A stretch of 40,847 nt of DNA, taken from Bacilli bacterium. Its GTDB lineage: Bacteria; Bacillota_I; Bacilli_A; RFN20; CAG-826. The notes under the pieces were generated by a model. It made no database searches, was not told the DNA's origin, and worked only from the letters and a program-made list of their open reading frames with translations. Numbering within the stretch: position 1 is the stretch's first letter; every line of letters begins with the position of its first letter. The position numbers were made by a program, and so were the translations under genes. This document shows, in pieces, positions 7,073-15,554 of the stretch. The stretch spans positions 1 through 40,847 of the forward strand of contig CAAFZT010000064.1 of assembly GCA_900767605.1 (NCBI GenBank). The letters run 5' to 3'.

Positions 7073-8863
7073 TTAGAGAAGTTTGGATTCGCGGAGCAAC
7101 GTCTCGATATCCGTATCCTTTACCTTTTTAAGAACTTTCTTCAGCAAGAAGCGTTCCATGCAGGACAAGGGCATATCCTTTAGTTGCTTGCGGTCCACCG
7201 AATAATAGGTGGCACGGAGCAATTCGCGAACATCATAGCGGGATCCCCAAACCTCCGGGACACCACGATCGACGTTTAGAAGCGTGTAGACGGCTTCCAT
7301 GCCGCTGCGCATCGAATATTCCGTGGTGAAGATCGTATCCGCGGGGATTTCGGCAAATTGGCCGATAAAGGCGATGTTCTCGCTGCCCTTAGGAACCACT
7401 AACGGACGATCCGTACCAGAACGCGGTTGGAAGAAGGCGTCGATATAAGGCATAAAAGCCGTCGTCGTATTCGCGTGGTTCTTCGCGTATTCCTCGATTT
7501 TGTCCATCGGAACTCCAATGTGGTACATCCATTCTTCCGCGACTTCAATGCCCGTGCATTCGCGCATCGGCTTCTTGATGTAATTGCCAGGGCGATTGGT
7601 GTAGAGGGAATAGAACCAAACAAGGACGCGGTCTTTGGGTTGATCTTCGAATTGTCCTTGGCGGTTAATCGTCCAGGAACATCTCCAATAATCCCAGGAA
7701 TCCTTCACGGTCACGATGCCGCCCGTGCAAACCTTACCGGTCCGCGGGTCACGTTGCGTGATTTTGGTAATATAAGGGATGAGGGTTTCGTCCACGTCGA
7801 TGGTGGCGCTCATCCAGTTCGTTTCCTCAATATTAGAGCAGAAAGCGTCCGGATGGCCAAAGCTATGATCTTTGACTTGTCTTGCCATCGCTTTCCAAAG
7901 GTCGAAGGAATCCCCTCTCCCCGCCTGGAGAAGGCTCAAATCTGGGGCCTTGTTTTGCGAGCCGTAGCAGGAACTATCCACGCAAGAGCCATTGGTGACG
8001 AAGACATAATCATCCGGGCCTAAGTCAATTGTCTTTTTCTCCCCCGAAATGATGACTTCGATGCTTTGGGCCCGTTTCTTTCCGTTCGATCCTTCTTTCA
8101 CGATGACATTGGTCACTTCCGAATGGGGGATGAAGCTCACGCCGCGCTTCTCGAGATAATGAAGCAAGGGGAGAATCATCGATTCGTATTGGTTGTATCG
8201 TGTGAAACGAAGGGCGGTGAAATCGGGCAAACCGTCAATATGGTGGACGTAACGTTGTAAATAACGCTTCATCTCCAATGCGCTGCTCCATTCTTGGAAG
8301 GCGAACATCGTCTGCCAATAGAGCCAGAAGTTCGAACGCCAGAAATGTTCATCAAAGCAATCGCTGATTTTCTTGTATTCCAATTCTTTTTCCGGGGTAA
8401 GGAAGAGTTTTAGCAATTGAGCTTGTGCTTCTTTATCCAAGGTGAAGTCGTGCCCGGTGGGAAGCTTATGGCCACATTGATCGGTCGCACGGCAAAGCGA
8501 ATAGTTCGGATCTTCTTTGTTGAGCCAATAATATTCGTCAAGAACCGAAACGTTGGGGTCGTCCTTGGAAGGCACGTCACGATAGACATCCCACATGACT
8601 TCGAAATGGTTGTCCATTTCGCGGCCGCCCCTCATGTAATATCCGTTTTTGGGATCGTGGGCGCCGTCGCAAGCGCCACCGCTGACGGGATCACGGTCAA
8701 AGATGAAGACGTTTTCGCCGGGAACTCCCGCATCGCGAACGAGATAGAATGCCGCGGTGAGTCCTGCCAAGCCACTTCCGACGATATAGGCTTTTTTGTG
8801 CTCCGCTCCTTCCACTTTCTTGGGGTGCGCGAAGGCTTCGTAATTTCCTGCAGAGTAGTACAT
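7073..8863 (-). CDS. ohyA: Oleate hydratase (myosin-cross-reactive-antigen family)
   Basis: This is a 596-residue FAD enzyme that adds water to the cis-9 double bond of oleate or linoleate to give 10-hydroxy acids, a detoxification of host or dietary unsaturated fatty acids at the membrane. The dinucleotide fold GSGLAG is at residues 29-34. The motif RGGREMDNHFE places glutamate at residue 82, matching the catalytic Glu82 of the staphylococcal enzyme. The family's length and C-terminal membrane-contacting basic region (RFLLKKVLKKVK) are present. GGAGG lies 7 nt before the ATG. A TetR gene lies directly upstream on the same strand, a common arrangement, with a candidate operator between them. 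Confidence 0.95.
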   Translation of the reverse strand: MYYSAGNYEAFAHPKKVEGAEHKKAYIVGSGLAGLTAAFYLVRDAGVPGENVFIFDRDPVSGGACDGAHDPKNGYYMRGGREMDNHFEVMWDVYRDVPSKDDPNVSVLDEYYWLNKEDPNYSLCRATDQCGHKLPTGHDFTLDKEAQAQLLKLFLTPEKELEYKKISDCFDEHFWRSNFWLYWQTMFAFQEWSSALEMKRYLQRYVHHIDGLPDFTALRFTRYNQYESMILPLLHYLEKRGVSFIPHSEVTNVIVKEGSNGKKRAQSIEVIISGEKKTIDLGPDDYVFVTNGSCVDSSCYGSQNKAPDLSLLQAGRGDSFDLWKAMARQVKDHSFGHPDAFCSNIEETNWMSATIDVDETLIPYITKITQRDPRTGKVCTGGIVTVKDSWDYWRCSWTINRQGQFEDQPKDRVLVWFYSLYTNRPGNYIKKPMRECTGIEVAEEWMYHIGVPMDKIEEYAKNHANTTTAFMPYIDAFFQPRSGTDRPLVVPKGSENIAFIGQFAEIPADTIFTTEYSMRSGMEAVYTLLNVDRGVPEVWGSRYDVRELLRATYYSVDRKQLKDMPLSCMERFLLKKVLKKVKDTDIETLLRESKLL

Positions 8864-8955
8864 TGAATTTCCTCCATTGCCTTGTGGGCACCATTAGAAT
8901 ACACACAAGAAAAAGAGGAAAATTAACGATAAAAATGGATGAATGTCTAAATTTT

Positions 8956-8967
8956 GGACAACTGTCC
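8956..8967. promoter_or_regulatory. Candidate TetR operator upstream of ohyA
   Basis: GGACA-AC-TGTCC is an inverted repeat in the 119-nt gap between the TetR gene and ohyA. A further GTC (8945-8947) and GAC (8974-8976) flank it, so several TGTC/GACA half-sites are clustered. It lies about 95 nt before the ohyA start, a position where a repressor could block transcription. Confidence 0.5.
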
Positions 8968-8982
8968 TGTAGTGACAAATTT

Positions 8983-9552
8983 TTAATTCTTGCTCGAATA
9001 AGCAAGCAAAGCGTTGGGGATTGTCCCCTTCACCAAAGGGGATAAATGAGCAATGATGTCCCTGGGATCTTCGCTCATATCGCGAGCCACCCATTCTAGC
9101 AATACATCGACGAAAGCAATGGAATAAAAGTGCTCCACGAATTCTTTGTCGCTAGCGGTGATGTCATTGATCCGAAGGGAAGTAGAAATTTCTTCCACCA
9201 CATTCTTTAGCAGCGGCATCGTCAATTGGAATAAATAACGACGGAGCATATCCGAAGATACGCTGTGGTAGATATTCATAATGAAGTCTTTCTCCCTTTG
9301 AGCAAGGAGAAAAATATCGTAAAACCCTTCTTGCCAAGTAGCGTAATCCCGGTTCTTCTGCAAAACGGTTTCCGCTTCGGAATAGCAAATCCATTCCACG
9401 AGCTCGGGGAGGTCAGAAAAATGATAATAGAAGGTTTGACGGCGAATTCCACACCGCTCGCAAATATCGCCAATCGTGACTTTGGAGATTGGCTTTTTCG
9501 CAAGAATTTCTTTTAAAGATTGTGCTATCGCTTTTTTTGTTAAATTTGACAT
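8983..9552 (-). CDS. TetR/AcrR family transcriptional regulator
   Basis: This is a 189-residue protein. The N-terminal helix-turn-helix (KKPISKVTIGDICERCGIRRQTFYYHF, about residues 17-43) is textbook TetR. The C-terminal half is helical with hydrophobic faces and resembles the DhaS-like subgroup. The start is taken at 9552 (MSNLTKKA), as in relatives; a start at 9579 adds nine residues. Its position immediately upstream of ohyA suggests that it senses fatty acids and controls the hydratase. This is inferred from context. Confidence 0.85.
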   Translation of the reverse strand: MSNLTKKAIAQSLKEILAKKPISKVTIGDICERCGIRRQTFYYHFSDLPELVEWICYSEAETVLQKNRDYATWQEGFYDIFLLAQREKDFIMNIYHSVSSDMLRRYLFQLTMPLLKNVVEEISTSLRINDITASDKEFVEHFYSIAFVDVLLEWVARDMSEDPRDIIAHLSPLVKGTIPNALLAYSSKN

Positions 9553-9617
9553 GTGTCTATTTTGCATGGAACAGAGCAAAAAGAAAAGACGGTTTTGAAT
9601 TTGGTGTTTTTGAAGAA

Positions 9618-9657
9618 AATAAAAACGAGGCTTCTGCCTTTTGAGGTTTCCGTCTCG
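9618..9657 (-). terminator. Probable terminator of the XRE regulator gene
   Basis: On the minus strand CGAG (9657-9654) pairs with CTCG (9629-9626), with a weaker inner CC/GG pairing, and TTTTTATTTT follows. The stem is imperfect. Confidence 0.45.
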
Positions 9658-9667
9658 CTAGAAGAAA

Positions 9668-10597
9668 TCAATGGTCGTTCAGCGCGTCTTCATAATCGGT
9701 CCGATTGTTATGGATTAAGACAAACGGAAAGGAAACCGCACCAAGAAGCATAGAGAGGGATATCGCAAATAGAATGGCAAATACCCCAACCAGGAACCCG
9801 AGAATGGCAAAAAGGATTTTCATGCCGATTAGCCACATGATTCCATCTAAACTCCAGGTGAAAATAAGCCCCGGGAAACGAATGGACAATTGCGCGCACC
9901 AAATAAACACATCCCCTAAATAAGAGCCGGAAATAATGCAATAGATGGCCGCAAAAACGGCATAGGCAGTGAGTACAGCATAAAGGACCGCAAGGCCTGG
10001 ATGAATCGTTTTATCGTTAAGAAAGACGCAAAGGGAGATGATGAAGGAGACCACCGCCCCAGCGATTCCCCAGCCAAAGGAGAGCACTTTGCTTCGGTGA
10101 AGCCGCTGCATGTGCCTTCTAGCGGCGGCTTTCTTTTCTTCTTCAACGATTTCATCCAAGCAAGCCTTATGATAATAAGCCTGGCGATAGGTCGCCGAAC
10201 GTCCTTTCCTCGCGTGGCGGGTGCAAATCGGGCGCATCGCGAGTTCGTCTTCCGGGATGTCCTTTTTGCATTTCTCGCATACGTGCATTTCTTTTTGATG
10301 GATGATAATGGTTTGAGGCGCGGGCGCATCACCCTTTTGTTTGGAGAGTTCGTTCTCCTTGGCTCCCTCCTTTTTGTCTTCTTCCTTTCCTTGTTCTTCT
10401 TCGTTTTCGCCAAGCAAAGCGTCCAGCGAACAACCGAAGACCTTGGATAATTCAATCAAGGAAGAGACGTCAGGCTCGTTTTCGTCATTCTCCCATTTGC
10501 TGATGGTTTGGAAAGAGACGTGCAGGTGATCCGCAAGCTCCTTCTGCGTGATTCTCTTCTCATTTCGAAACGACTTGATTCTGGCTCCTAAAGTCAT
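9668..10597 (-). CDS. XRE-type HTH protein with zinc-binding segment and membrane domain
   Basis: This is a 309-residue protein. Residues about 1-60 are an XRE/Cro helix-turn-helix (ITQKELADHLHVSFQTISKWENDENEPD). A charged linker of Glu and Lys (about 68-95) follows, then a cysteine/histidine segment CEKCKKDIPED...C.RHARKGR...YYHKAC.DE that looks like a treble-clef or LIM-like zinc site. The last 130 residues form four or five membrane helices. The start at 10597 has GGAGG about 8 nt upstream; the longer frame upstream is not needed. This suggests a membrane-tethered regulator that senses something at the membrane. The signal and target genes are unknown. Confidence 0.75.
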   Translation of the reverse strand: MTLGARIKSFRNEKRITQKELADHLHVSFQTISKWENDENEPDVSSLIELSKVFGCSLDALLGENEEEQGKEEDKKEGAKENELSKQKGDAPAPQTIIIHQKEMHVCEKCKKDIPEDELAMRPICTRHARKGRSATYRQAYYHKACLDEIVEEEKKAAARRHMQRLHRSKVLSFGWGIAGAVVSFIISLCVFLNDKTIHPGLAVLYAVLTAYAVFAAIYCIISGSYLGDVFIWCAQLSIRFPGLIFTWSLDGIMWLIGMKILFAILGFLVGVFAILFAISLSMLLGAVSFPFVLIHNNRTDYEDALNDH

Positions 10598-10801
10598 GCT
10601 AGGTCCTCCAATGCCTTTATTTTCCCCGTTTCCGTGAAAAAGAAAATCACGTATAAAGCGAATTGATTCCCGAAAAACGGGAAAAAGACGAATTTGCGTG
10701 GGAAAAGAGTTCCTTTTTGAAGCAAAAGTCAAAAAATAGGGAACAAAAGGTGTGTTTCTTTTTTAGTCTCGAAGATTAAACTCTTAGAAAAGAGAAACAC
10801 C

Positions 10802-11914
10802 ATGTTTAATCCCCAAAAAATAAAGAAGGCCCAAGAATATCTCCGTCGATGCGTTCAGGAAGGAAAGATTGCAGGATGCAGTTTGCTCATTAAAGACGGT
10901 GGGAAAGAAAGCCTTTATCTCGATTCTGGGTTTTCGGACTTAAAAACCAAAGCTCCCTTTCAACGCGATACGGTTTGCCGCCTTTTTAGCGTCACCAAAG
11001 TCTTTACCAGCGTCGCCGTATTCAAAGCCATGGAACTAGGTCTATTCTCCAAGGAGGATCCTCTCGGTAAATTCTTCCCCGAACTGCAATCTCCCGTTGT
11101 AGAAATCGAAGGAAAACTCCTACACGTCCCCTCTCCTTCTATCGAGCAAACCTTAAATATGACCGCGGGATTTCAATATAATAACGGGTTAACCGCCTCC
11201 GTATTCACTCAAGTTATAGAATCAGGATTCACCCTTTCGACAAGCGAATTCGCTTCTAGAATCGCTACGCTTCCGCTTCTTTACGTCCCCGGGACCAAGC
11301 GCATCTATTCCGTATCCGCGGATATGCTTGCCGCTATCATTGAAAAAACTTCCGGCATGACCTATGGGAATTTCTTAAAGGAATACCTTTTTGAACCGGC
11401 AGGGATTCCAAATATTGGTTTTTCAATCGGCGAAGAACAAAGAAAACATTTATCCCATGTCTATTCGAAAACGGAAAACGGGTTAGAAGAATACGATCAA
11501 GATAGCCTTGGCATAAGGTTTGACGGCAAGCCAAATGCCTTTGAATCTGGGGGTGGCGGACTCTTTGCGACTATCGATGAAGTCTCTTTATTTGCCGATG
11601 CGCTTCTTTCTTATAAAATCCTTCGCAAAGAAACGTTGGAAAGCATTTTTCAAGAAAAGGAAAAAGATCCAAAACCCTCCCCATCGGATTGGATGACTCC
11701 CAAAGGAACCGTTTACAAGAATCTGGTGCAAATCCGACGAGAATATGACGAGAATTGCCCCTATTCCTCCGTGGATGAATTTGGCTGGAGTGGCTGGCTT
11801 GGCTGCTACCTCGCGATTAATCCCTCCACCCAGCGTTCGTTCGTTTTCTTTACCCAACTCGTCAATTATGGTGAAGGGGAAGTCTGCAAAGAGGTAAGAA
11901 AAATCCTTTATTGA
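10802..11914 (+). CDS. Serine hydrolase of the beta-lactamase/EstB family
   Basis: This is a 370-residue protein without a signal peptide. The catalytic SxxK is SVTK (about residue 63, LFSVTKVF). The second motif, usually YxN, reads YSV (IYSVSADML), so the Asn is missing. The third region FGWSGWLGCYLAINP corresponds to the W-G-G segment of esterase-type members. This suggests a cytosolic esterase or peptidase rather than a penicillin-destroying enzyme. It is a single gene, divergent from the XRE regulator, with a weak AAGAG ribosome site. Confidence 0.8.
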   Translation: MFNPQKIKKAQEYLRRCVQEGKIAGCSLLIKDGGKESLYLDSGFSDLKTKAPFQRDTVCRLFSVTKVFTSVAVFKAMELGLFSKEDPLGKFFPELQSPVVEIEGKLLHVPSPSIEQTLNMTAGFQYNNGLTASVFTQVIESGFTLSTSEFASRIATLPLLYVPGTKRIYSVSADMLAAIIEKTSGMTYGNFLKEYLFEPAGIPNIGFSIGEEQRKHLSHVYSKTENGLEEYDQDSLGIRFDGKPNAFESGGGGLFATIDEVSLFADALLSYKILRKETLESIFQEKEKDPKPSPSDWMTPKGTVYKNLVQIRREYDENCPYSSVDEFGWSGWLGCYLAINPSTQRSFVFFTQLVNYGEGEVCKEVRKILY

Positions 11915-11954
11915 AACGTCTACTTTCCAAAAAAAGAAGGGGGACGTATAGCGA

Positions 11955-12962
11955 TTATTTAAAATATTTTTGATTTTTGCTATGGGGTTTATCCGGCAAG
12001 GTCATTTTTATAAGCCCATTTTCCAATGCCGGATTCAAATAGTTTTTTCGCAATGTTTCTTTGGATTTAATACGCAGCTTTTTCATGATTTCGTTGGCGG
12101 ATAGAGGAACTTCTTCCTCCATCACCGCAAGCAAACGATTCAACTCGCCATAGAAAGAAATCGACTCTTGGCCAGCTTTTGAAAGGAAGTCTTCCAAGGC
12201 CTCATCGATCATCCTTAGCATGAATTCGACAAAAGCCGTGGAATTTCCAGCGACGTTGCATCTAACAATCGCTTGGTAATATTCCTCTTGGTATTTCTTA
12301 ATTTGGGATTCCAAGGGAAGATACTCAAAAACGGGATTCCATCGGATTAAAAGAACGTTTTGCCATAATCGAGCCATTCTTCCATTACCGTCTCCAAAAG
12401 GATGAACAAAAACGAACTCATAATGGAATACGCAGGATTTCACTAGAATTGGCGTGTCGTGGTCTTCTTTGAGCCACTGAAACAATTCATCCATCAGATT
12501 AGGAACCCGGGCGGGCGGAGGAGCCATGAAAATCAGCTTGTCCCCATCGAACACCCCTTCTTCATGATTTCGATAAGACCCAGGGGTATCGTCCAAATAT
12601 TTCATCATGGTTTTGTGGGCGGATAATAAATCTTCTTGACTAAACGCGTCAAATTGGGCCATTTTTTCATAAACTTCGTAAGCATTTTTGACTTCTTGAA
12701 TCTCTTTTTGCGGACCAAGGACCCATTTTCCGTTTATGATATCCCGGACTTGATTGAGGGAGAGGGAATTAGCCTCAATAACCAAGGAAGAGTGGATGGA
12801 TTCGATGTGATTGTTCCGGTGTAGTATCGGCATTTTCTCCGCGAAAGGAAGGGAGGAAATCCTACCGATTTTTTCCGAAATAGAAATGACCTTTTGAAGA
12901 ATAAAATCCGTGATGGTGAATGGTGGTTTATACATAACTCCATTATTATAAATCCATTCCAT
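11955..12962 (-). CDS. Fic domain protein (AMP-transferase type)
   Basis: This is a 335-residue protein. The Fic motif HPFGDGNGRMARLW starts at residue 187 with the catalytic His. An N-terminal helix near residues 57-65 (HSSLVIEAN) fits the inhibitory [ST]xxxE[GN] motif, with S59 and E63 present but Ala where Gly/Asn is usual. The C-terminal region (about 255-335) is winged-helix-like (VPLSANEIMKKLRIKSKETLRKNYLNP) and may bind DNA. The family AMPylates proteins such as DNA gyrase or itself. The start at 12962 is chosen because an alternative ATG at 12935 has GGAG only 2 nt away. Tandem 23-nt repeats sit just upstream. Confidence 0.85.
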   Translation of the reverse strand: MEWIYNNGVMYKPPFTITDFILQKVISISEKIGRISSLPFAEKMPILHRNNHIESIHSSLVIEANSLSLNQVRDIINGKWVLGPQKEIQEVKNAYEVYEKMAQFDAFSQEDLLSAHKTMMKYLDDTPGSYRNHEEGVFDGDKLIFMAPPPARVPNLMDELFQWLKEDHDTPILVKSCVFHYEFVFVHPFGDGNGRMARLWQNVLLIRWNPVFEYLPLESQIKKYQEEYYQAIVRCNVAGNSTAFVEFMLRMIDEALEDFLSKAGQESISFYGELNRLLAVMEEEVPLSANEIMKKLRIKSKETLRKNYLNPALENGLIKMTLPDKPHSKNQKYFK

Positions 12963-12975
12963 TTTTCCGTAAATT

Positions 12976-13044
12976 ATCTTGCTTAAATGTTGCTTAATAT
13001 CTTGCTTAAATGTTACGTATTATCTTGTGCATTTTTCCGCTATC
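12976..13044. repeat. Three tandem 23-nt repeats before the Fic gene
   Basis: ATCTTGCTTAAATGTT occurs exactly at 12976-12991 and 12999-13014, and a third unit begins ATCTTG at 13022 and then diverges. The period is exactly 23 nt. ATTTTTCCG also occurs at both sides of the array (12961 and about 13030). Lying 14 nt upstream of the Fic start, it is probably an operator for a repressor, perhaps the winged-helix end of the Fic protein itself. Confidence 0.75.
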
Positions 13045-13157
13045 CGACTTTTAAACTAGCAATACCTTACAGATAATAAGGGTCGAATTATGAAAAGCTG
13101 GACAACACCAAAAACGGACCAAGAGGCATAAAGAAAGCAACGGTCAACAAATCAATA

Positions 13158-14591
13158 TTAGAAATTGGTATCCTCGTTATTCGAGCGATTGAGCCGGAAC
13201 ATTTTTCCGCGAGTCTTTTTCCCGTTGTCCATCACTAACCCAGAACGACCGAGTTTTTTAAGCGAAAGGCTAACCATCGAATTATGAACGCCAAGACCTT
13301 CTGCAATTTGAGTAACGCTGGAAGGTCCATTTTCCGTTAGAAATTGCACAATCTTTGAATCCAAGGCCGTATTATCACTTTGAAGTGAAGAAGAAATGAT
13401 CAAGGTTAGTGACGTCTTGAACGGCGCACTTGTTTGCTTGAGGATGGGATCGGGCAATCCAAGCGAACGCATTCTACGAAAGACGTTGGGGACTCCTTCT
13501 CCTGCTTTATCGCCAATCTTTGCTAAATGAAGTAGATTCATAACACCTTCATTTCGCGGATCACTGTCACCGCCTACAAGAACTTGGGTTAAAGGCAAGC
13601 GCAACTTACCTGCATTTTGAAAGAAAACGCTATTGCCGTCATAAATAACACGCACACCCCCCGGCAAAAGATAATCGCAATTAGCGATTGCGTTGGTAAG
13701 CCCTTCGCGAACGCATTCCATGATCCCCTCGCCGCCATCCTCGTAAACGCCATTCAAATGAAAACGGTTTGGCAATTTCGGTTGAAGATGGGAAATGAGA
13801 TTTCGATAAAAATCAAAGGCGTTGCCACTCCACGTCAAACTAGACGAATCCAGTCGATAATCCCAACGGGAAGAACCACTAATTTGCTCTCGATAGTCCA
13901 AGTTATATTCCGGGAACGACTCCTTGATAATCAAATAATTCCCAAATAGCAATACCGCCGCATTCGTCGCTATCAACTTTCCGTTTTCATTTTTTCGCAG
14001 CGCGCCAATATGGGTGAAGAACTCTTCGTCCGTGTCCGAAATCAGCAGATTATCAGGATTCCTTGCATTGAAAATCGCACGGTAAGCGCTCAATGTCTCG
14101 GCGTTTAAGTCGCTTAAGCCGTATCCTCCACTATTGGGACGCATATCAAACTTTTGGGGGACGGCATCTAGTTCCAAGGCGCGTCTTTCAAACGGTGAAG
14201 CCACGTAATCCCCATCAGCGCTTCTAAGATAAGAGAAGGCAGGGTTGCCATTTAAATAGACAGGCTTAAGGGAAATTGGAGCTTCTTTCACCGTTATTTC
14301 AATTACCGTCTTCCCCTCCAATTCGATTTCGCGCCACATCTCATCTCCGCCCATGGCGACGGAAACCTTCGTCTTATTGTGAATGGCATCAAAAAACGCC
14401 TTCTTTAACATTGGGGAATTTGTCACCCCTGAAATAATGTTTCGTGGCTTCTTCTCTTTAACGCCCAAATAGATCACTCCGCCACATGTATTAGCAAAAC
14501 TAGAATAAGTCTCAAATAAATTGGCAGGTAAACGGTCGGATGCCTCTTTCAGCTCTATCGTTTGGCTTTCGTTTAAGGTATATAAATCCAT
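13158..14591 (-). CDS. AlbA_2 (Schlafen-like) regulator with winged-helix C-terminus
   Basis: This is a 477-residue protein. The N-terminal AlbA_2/Schlafen-like domain (ESQTIELKEASDRLPANLFE, then FANTCGGVIYLGVKE) spans about residues 1-150. A middle region with VREGLTNAIANCDY and GEGVPNVFRRM corresponds to the HATPase_c_4 domain (about 270-390). The end (about 400-470; PSSVTQIAEGLGVHNSMVSLSLKKLGRSGLV) is a winged helix. Such proteins are predicted DNA- or nucleic-acid-binding regulators. AGAGG lies 7 nt before the ATG at 14591, and TATAGT (14616-14611) is a plausible -10. Repeated TAATGAAT boxes just upstream suggest self-control. Confidence 0.85.
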   Translation of the reverse strand: MDLYTLNESQTIELKEASDRLPANLFETYSSFANTCGGVIYLGVKEKKPRNIISGVTNSPMLKKAFFDAIHNKTKVSVAMGGDEMWREIELEGKTVIEITVKEAPISLKPVYLNGNPAFSYLRSADGDYVASPFERRALELDAVPQKFDMRPNSGGYGLSDLNAETLSAYRAIFNARNPDNLLISDTDEEFFTHIGALRKNENGKLIATNAAVLLFGNYLIIKESFPEYNLDYREQISGSSRWDYRLDSSSLTWSGNAFDFYRNLISHLQPKLPNRFHLNGVYEDGGEGIMECVREGLTNAIANCDYLLPGGVRVIYDGNSVFFQNAGKLRLPLTQVLVGGDSDPRNEGVMNLLHLAKIGDKAGEGVPNVFRRMRSLGLPDPILKQTSAPFKTSLTLIISSSLQSDNTALDSKIVQFLTENGPSSVTQIAEGLGVHNSMVSLSLKKLGRSGLVMDNGKKTRGKMFRLNRSNNEDTNF

Positions 14592-14625
14592 GGCAATCAC
14601 CTCTGAAAACACTATACACCTTTCG

Positions 14626-14709
14626 ATTCATTAATTCATTATTAATTCATTATGTATTCATTATTTTTCGCGTTTATTCATTAATATTTCAATTATGAAT
14701 CTAATGAAT
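14626..14709. repeat. Cluster of six ATTCATTA boxes upstream of the AlbA_2 gene
   Basis: ATTCATTA starts at 14626, 14634, 14645, 14656 and 14676, with the reverse form TAATGAAT at 14702-14709. Two of the steps are exactly 11 nt, one helical turn, which would place proteins on one face of the DNA. The cluster overlaps the promoter region of the AlbA_2 gene and is probably its operator. Confidence 0.7.
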
Positions 14710-14786
14710 CAGAATGGTTTTGGAGGTGAAATCTGCCTTTTAAACCAATGGAACGATGTTTCTTGAACGTGGAATTCCCGTTCTGA

Positions 14787-14945
14787 TTACTCCTTCGATA
14801 TCGTTTTCTCCTGCCACCCCTTCTTCTGACAATGGGGACATTCATAATACCCTGCCACTTGTTTGATCCGTAACGCGGTGAAAATCCCGGAAAATCCCAG
14901 CATAAAACCCACGGCAATCAAAAGAATCCTTAACCACGTCTCCAT
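14787..14945 (-). CDS. Tiny membrane protein with zinc-ribbon tail
   Basis: This is a 52-residue protein. Residues about 4-24 form one membrane helix (WLRILLIAVGFMLGFSGIFT), followed by ALRIKQVAGYYECPHCQKKGW, half of a zinc ribbon with one CxxC. Similar membrane-helix plus CPHC miniproteins are common and uncharacterised in Firmicutes. The ribosome site is weak. The coding support is the clean helix, the YYECPHC motif and the lack of any competing gene here. Confidence 0.6.
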   Translation of the reverse strand: METWLRILLIAVGFMLGFSGIFTALRIKQVAGYYECPHCQKKGWQEKTISKE

Positions 14946-15057
14946 ATAAAGGAAACGCCTAGCCCTGTATACAAATCTTTGGTTGAGCGGGGAAAATTCC
15001 CCCTATGTTCGTTTCAAAGAGCAAAGCGAAAGCAAAACTTACCCTCTGGGATTCGCC

Positions 15058-15501
15058 TCACGAATTCCCTTTCAGCAAATCAAAATAATATTCGGAGATT
15101 TGGTTTTTGGAGCGGAAGGCTTCTTTGACTCCTTCGAATTCGTTTCCACAATAAAGGTAATGGGTGGAACAATCTAAATACATCGTTGCCGAAAAATTAT
15201 CGATATCCGTTTGGATGTCTAGGACCATCGCCCCACTTTTCATATCGCCATAATCTCCAATAAATTCATCGTAAATGGAAAATTCGATTTTTACGAAACG
15301 GGTATTCAAGAAAGAATAATCGTTGGATGGATAGGGCCACGCAAAACTTGTCCACGGGCTAGAGCTAACGTTAATTCCTGTTACATGGCTCACATCCGTC
15401 CCAATAGCGGCCGTTAACGGGAAAGAGACTCCGCGATCATAACGGCATCCGCTTAATGCGAGCAAAGACAGCATTGGGACAACCCAGTTCTTCTTTTTCA
15501 T
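15058..15501 (-). CDS. Small putative lipoprotein
   Basis: This is a 147-residue protein with signal MKKKNWVVPMLSLLALSGC, so the cysteine at 19 should be lipidated. The mature part has no recognised motif. I start it at 15501, where the signal peptide begins. An ATG at 15558 overlaps the exporter stop as ATGA but would add a non-signal-like aromatic stretch. A perfect TATAAT ends 6 nt before 15501 and there is no ribosome site, so the gene may also have its own leaderless transcript. It is the last gene of the MerR-ABC cluster, and a link to the exporter is suggested by position only. Confidence 0.6.
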   Translation of the reverse strand: MKKKNWVVPMLSLLALSGCRYDRGVSFPLTAAIGTDVSHVTGINVSSSPWTSFAWPYPSNDYSFLNTRFVKIEFSIYDEFIGDYGDMKSGAMVLDIQTDIDNFSATMYLDCSTHYLYCGNEFEGVKEAFRSKNQISEYYFDLLKGNS

Positions 15502-15554
15502 ATTTCCATTATAAAAACAAAACGGCCCAAAGAAAAAGCGCCGAAATTTCGTGT

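Noticed and set aside
7427..8023. Long plus-strand reading frame opposite oleate hydratase
   Set aside because: It is an antisense shadow of a well-supported enzyme, with no ribosome site or domain. The same holds for 8417-8866.
10001..10450. Plus-strand frame opposite the XRE gene
   Set aside because: Antisense shadow with no signal for translation.
14693..14917. 74-codon minus-strand frame over the tiny zinc-ribbon gene
   Set aside because: Wrong frame; it is basic and low-complexity, whereas the neighbouring frame gives a clean helix and CxxC motif.
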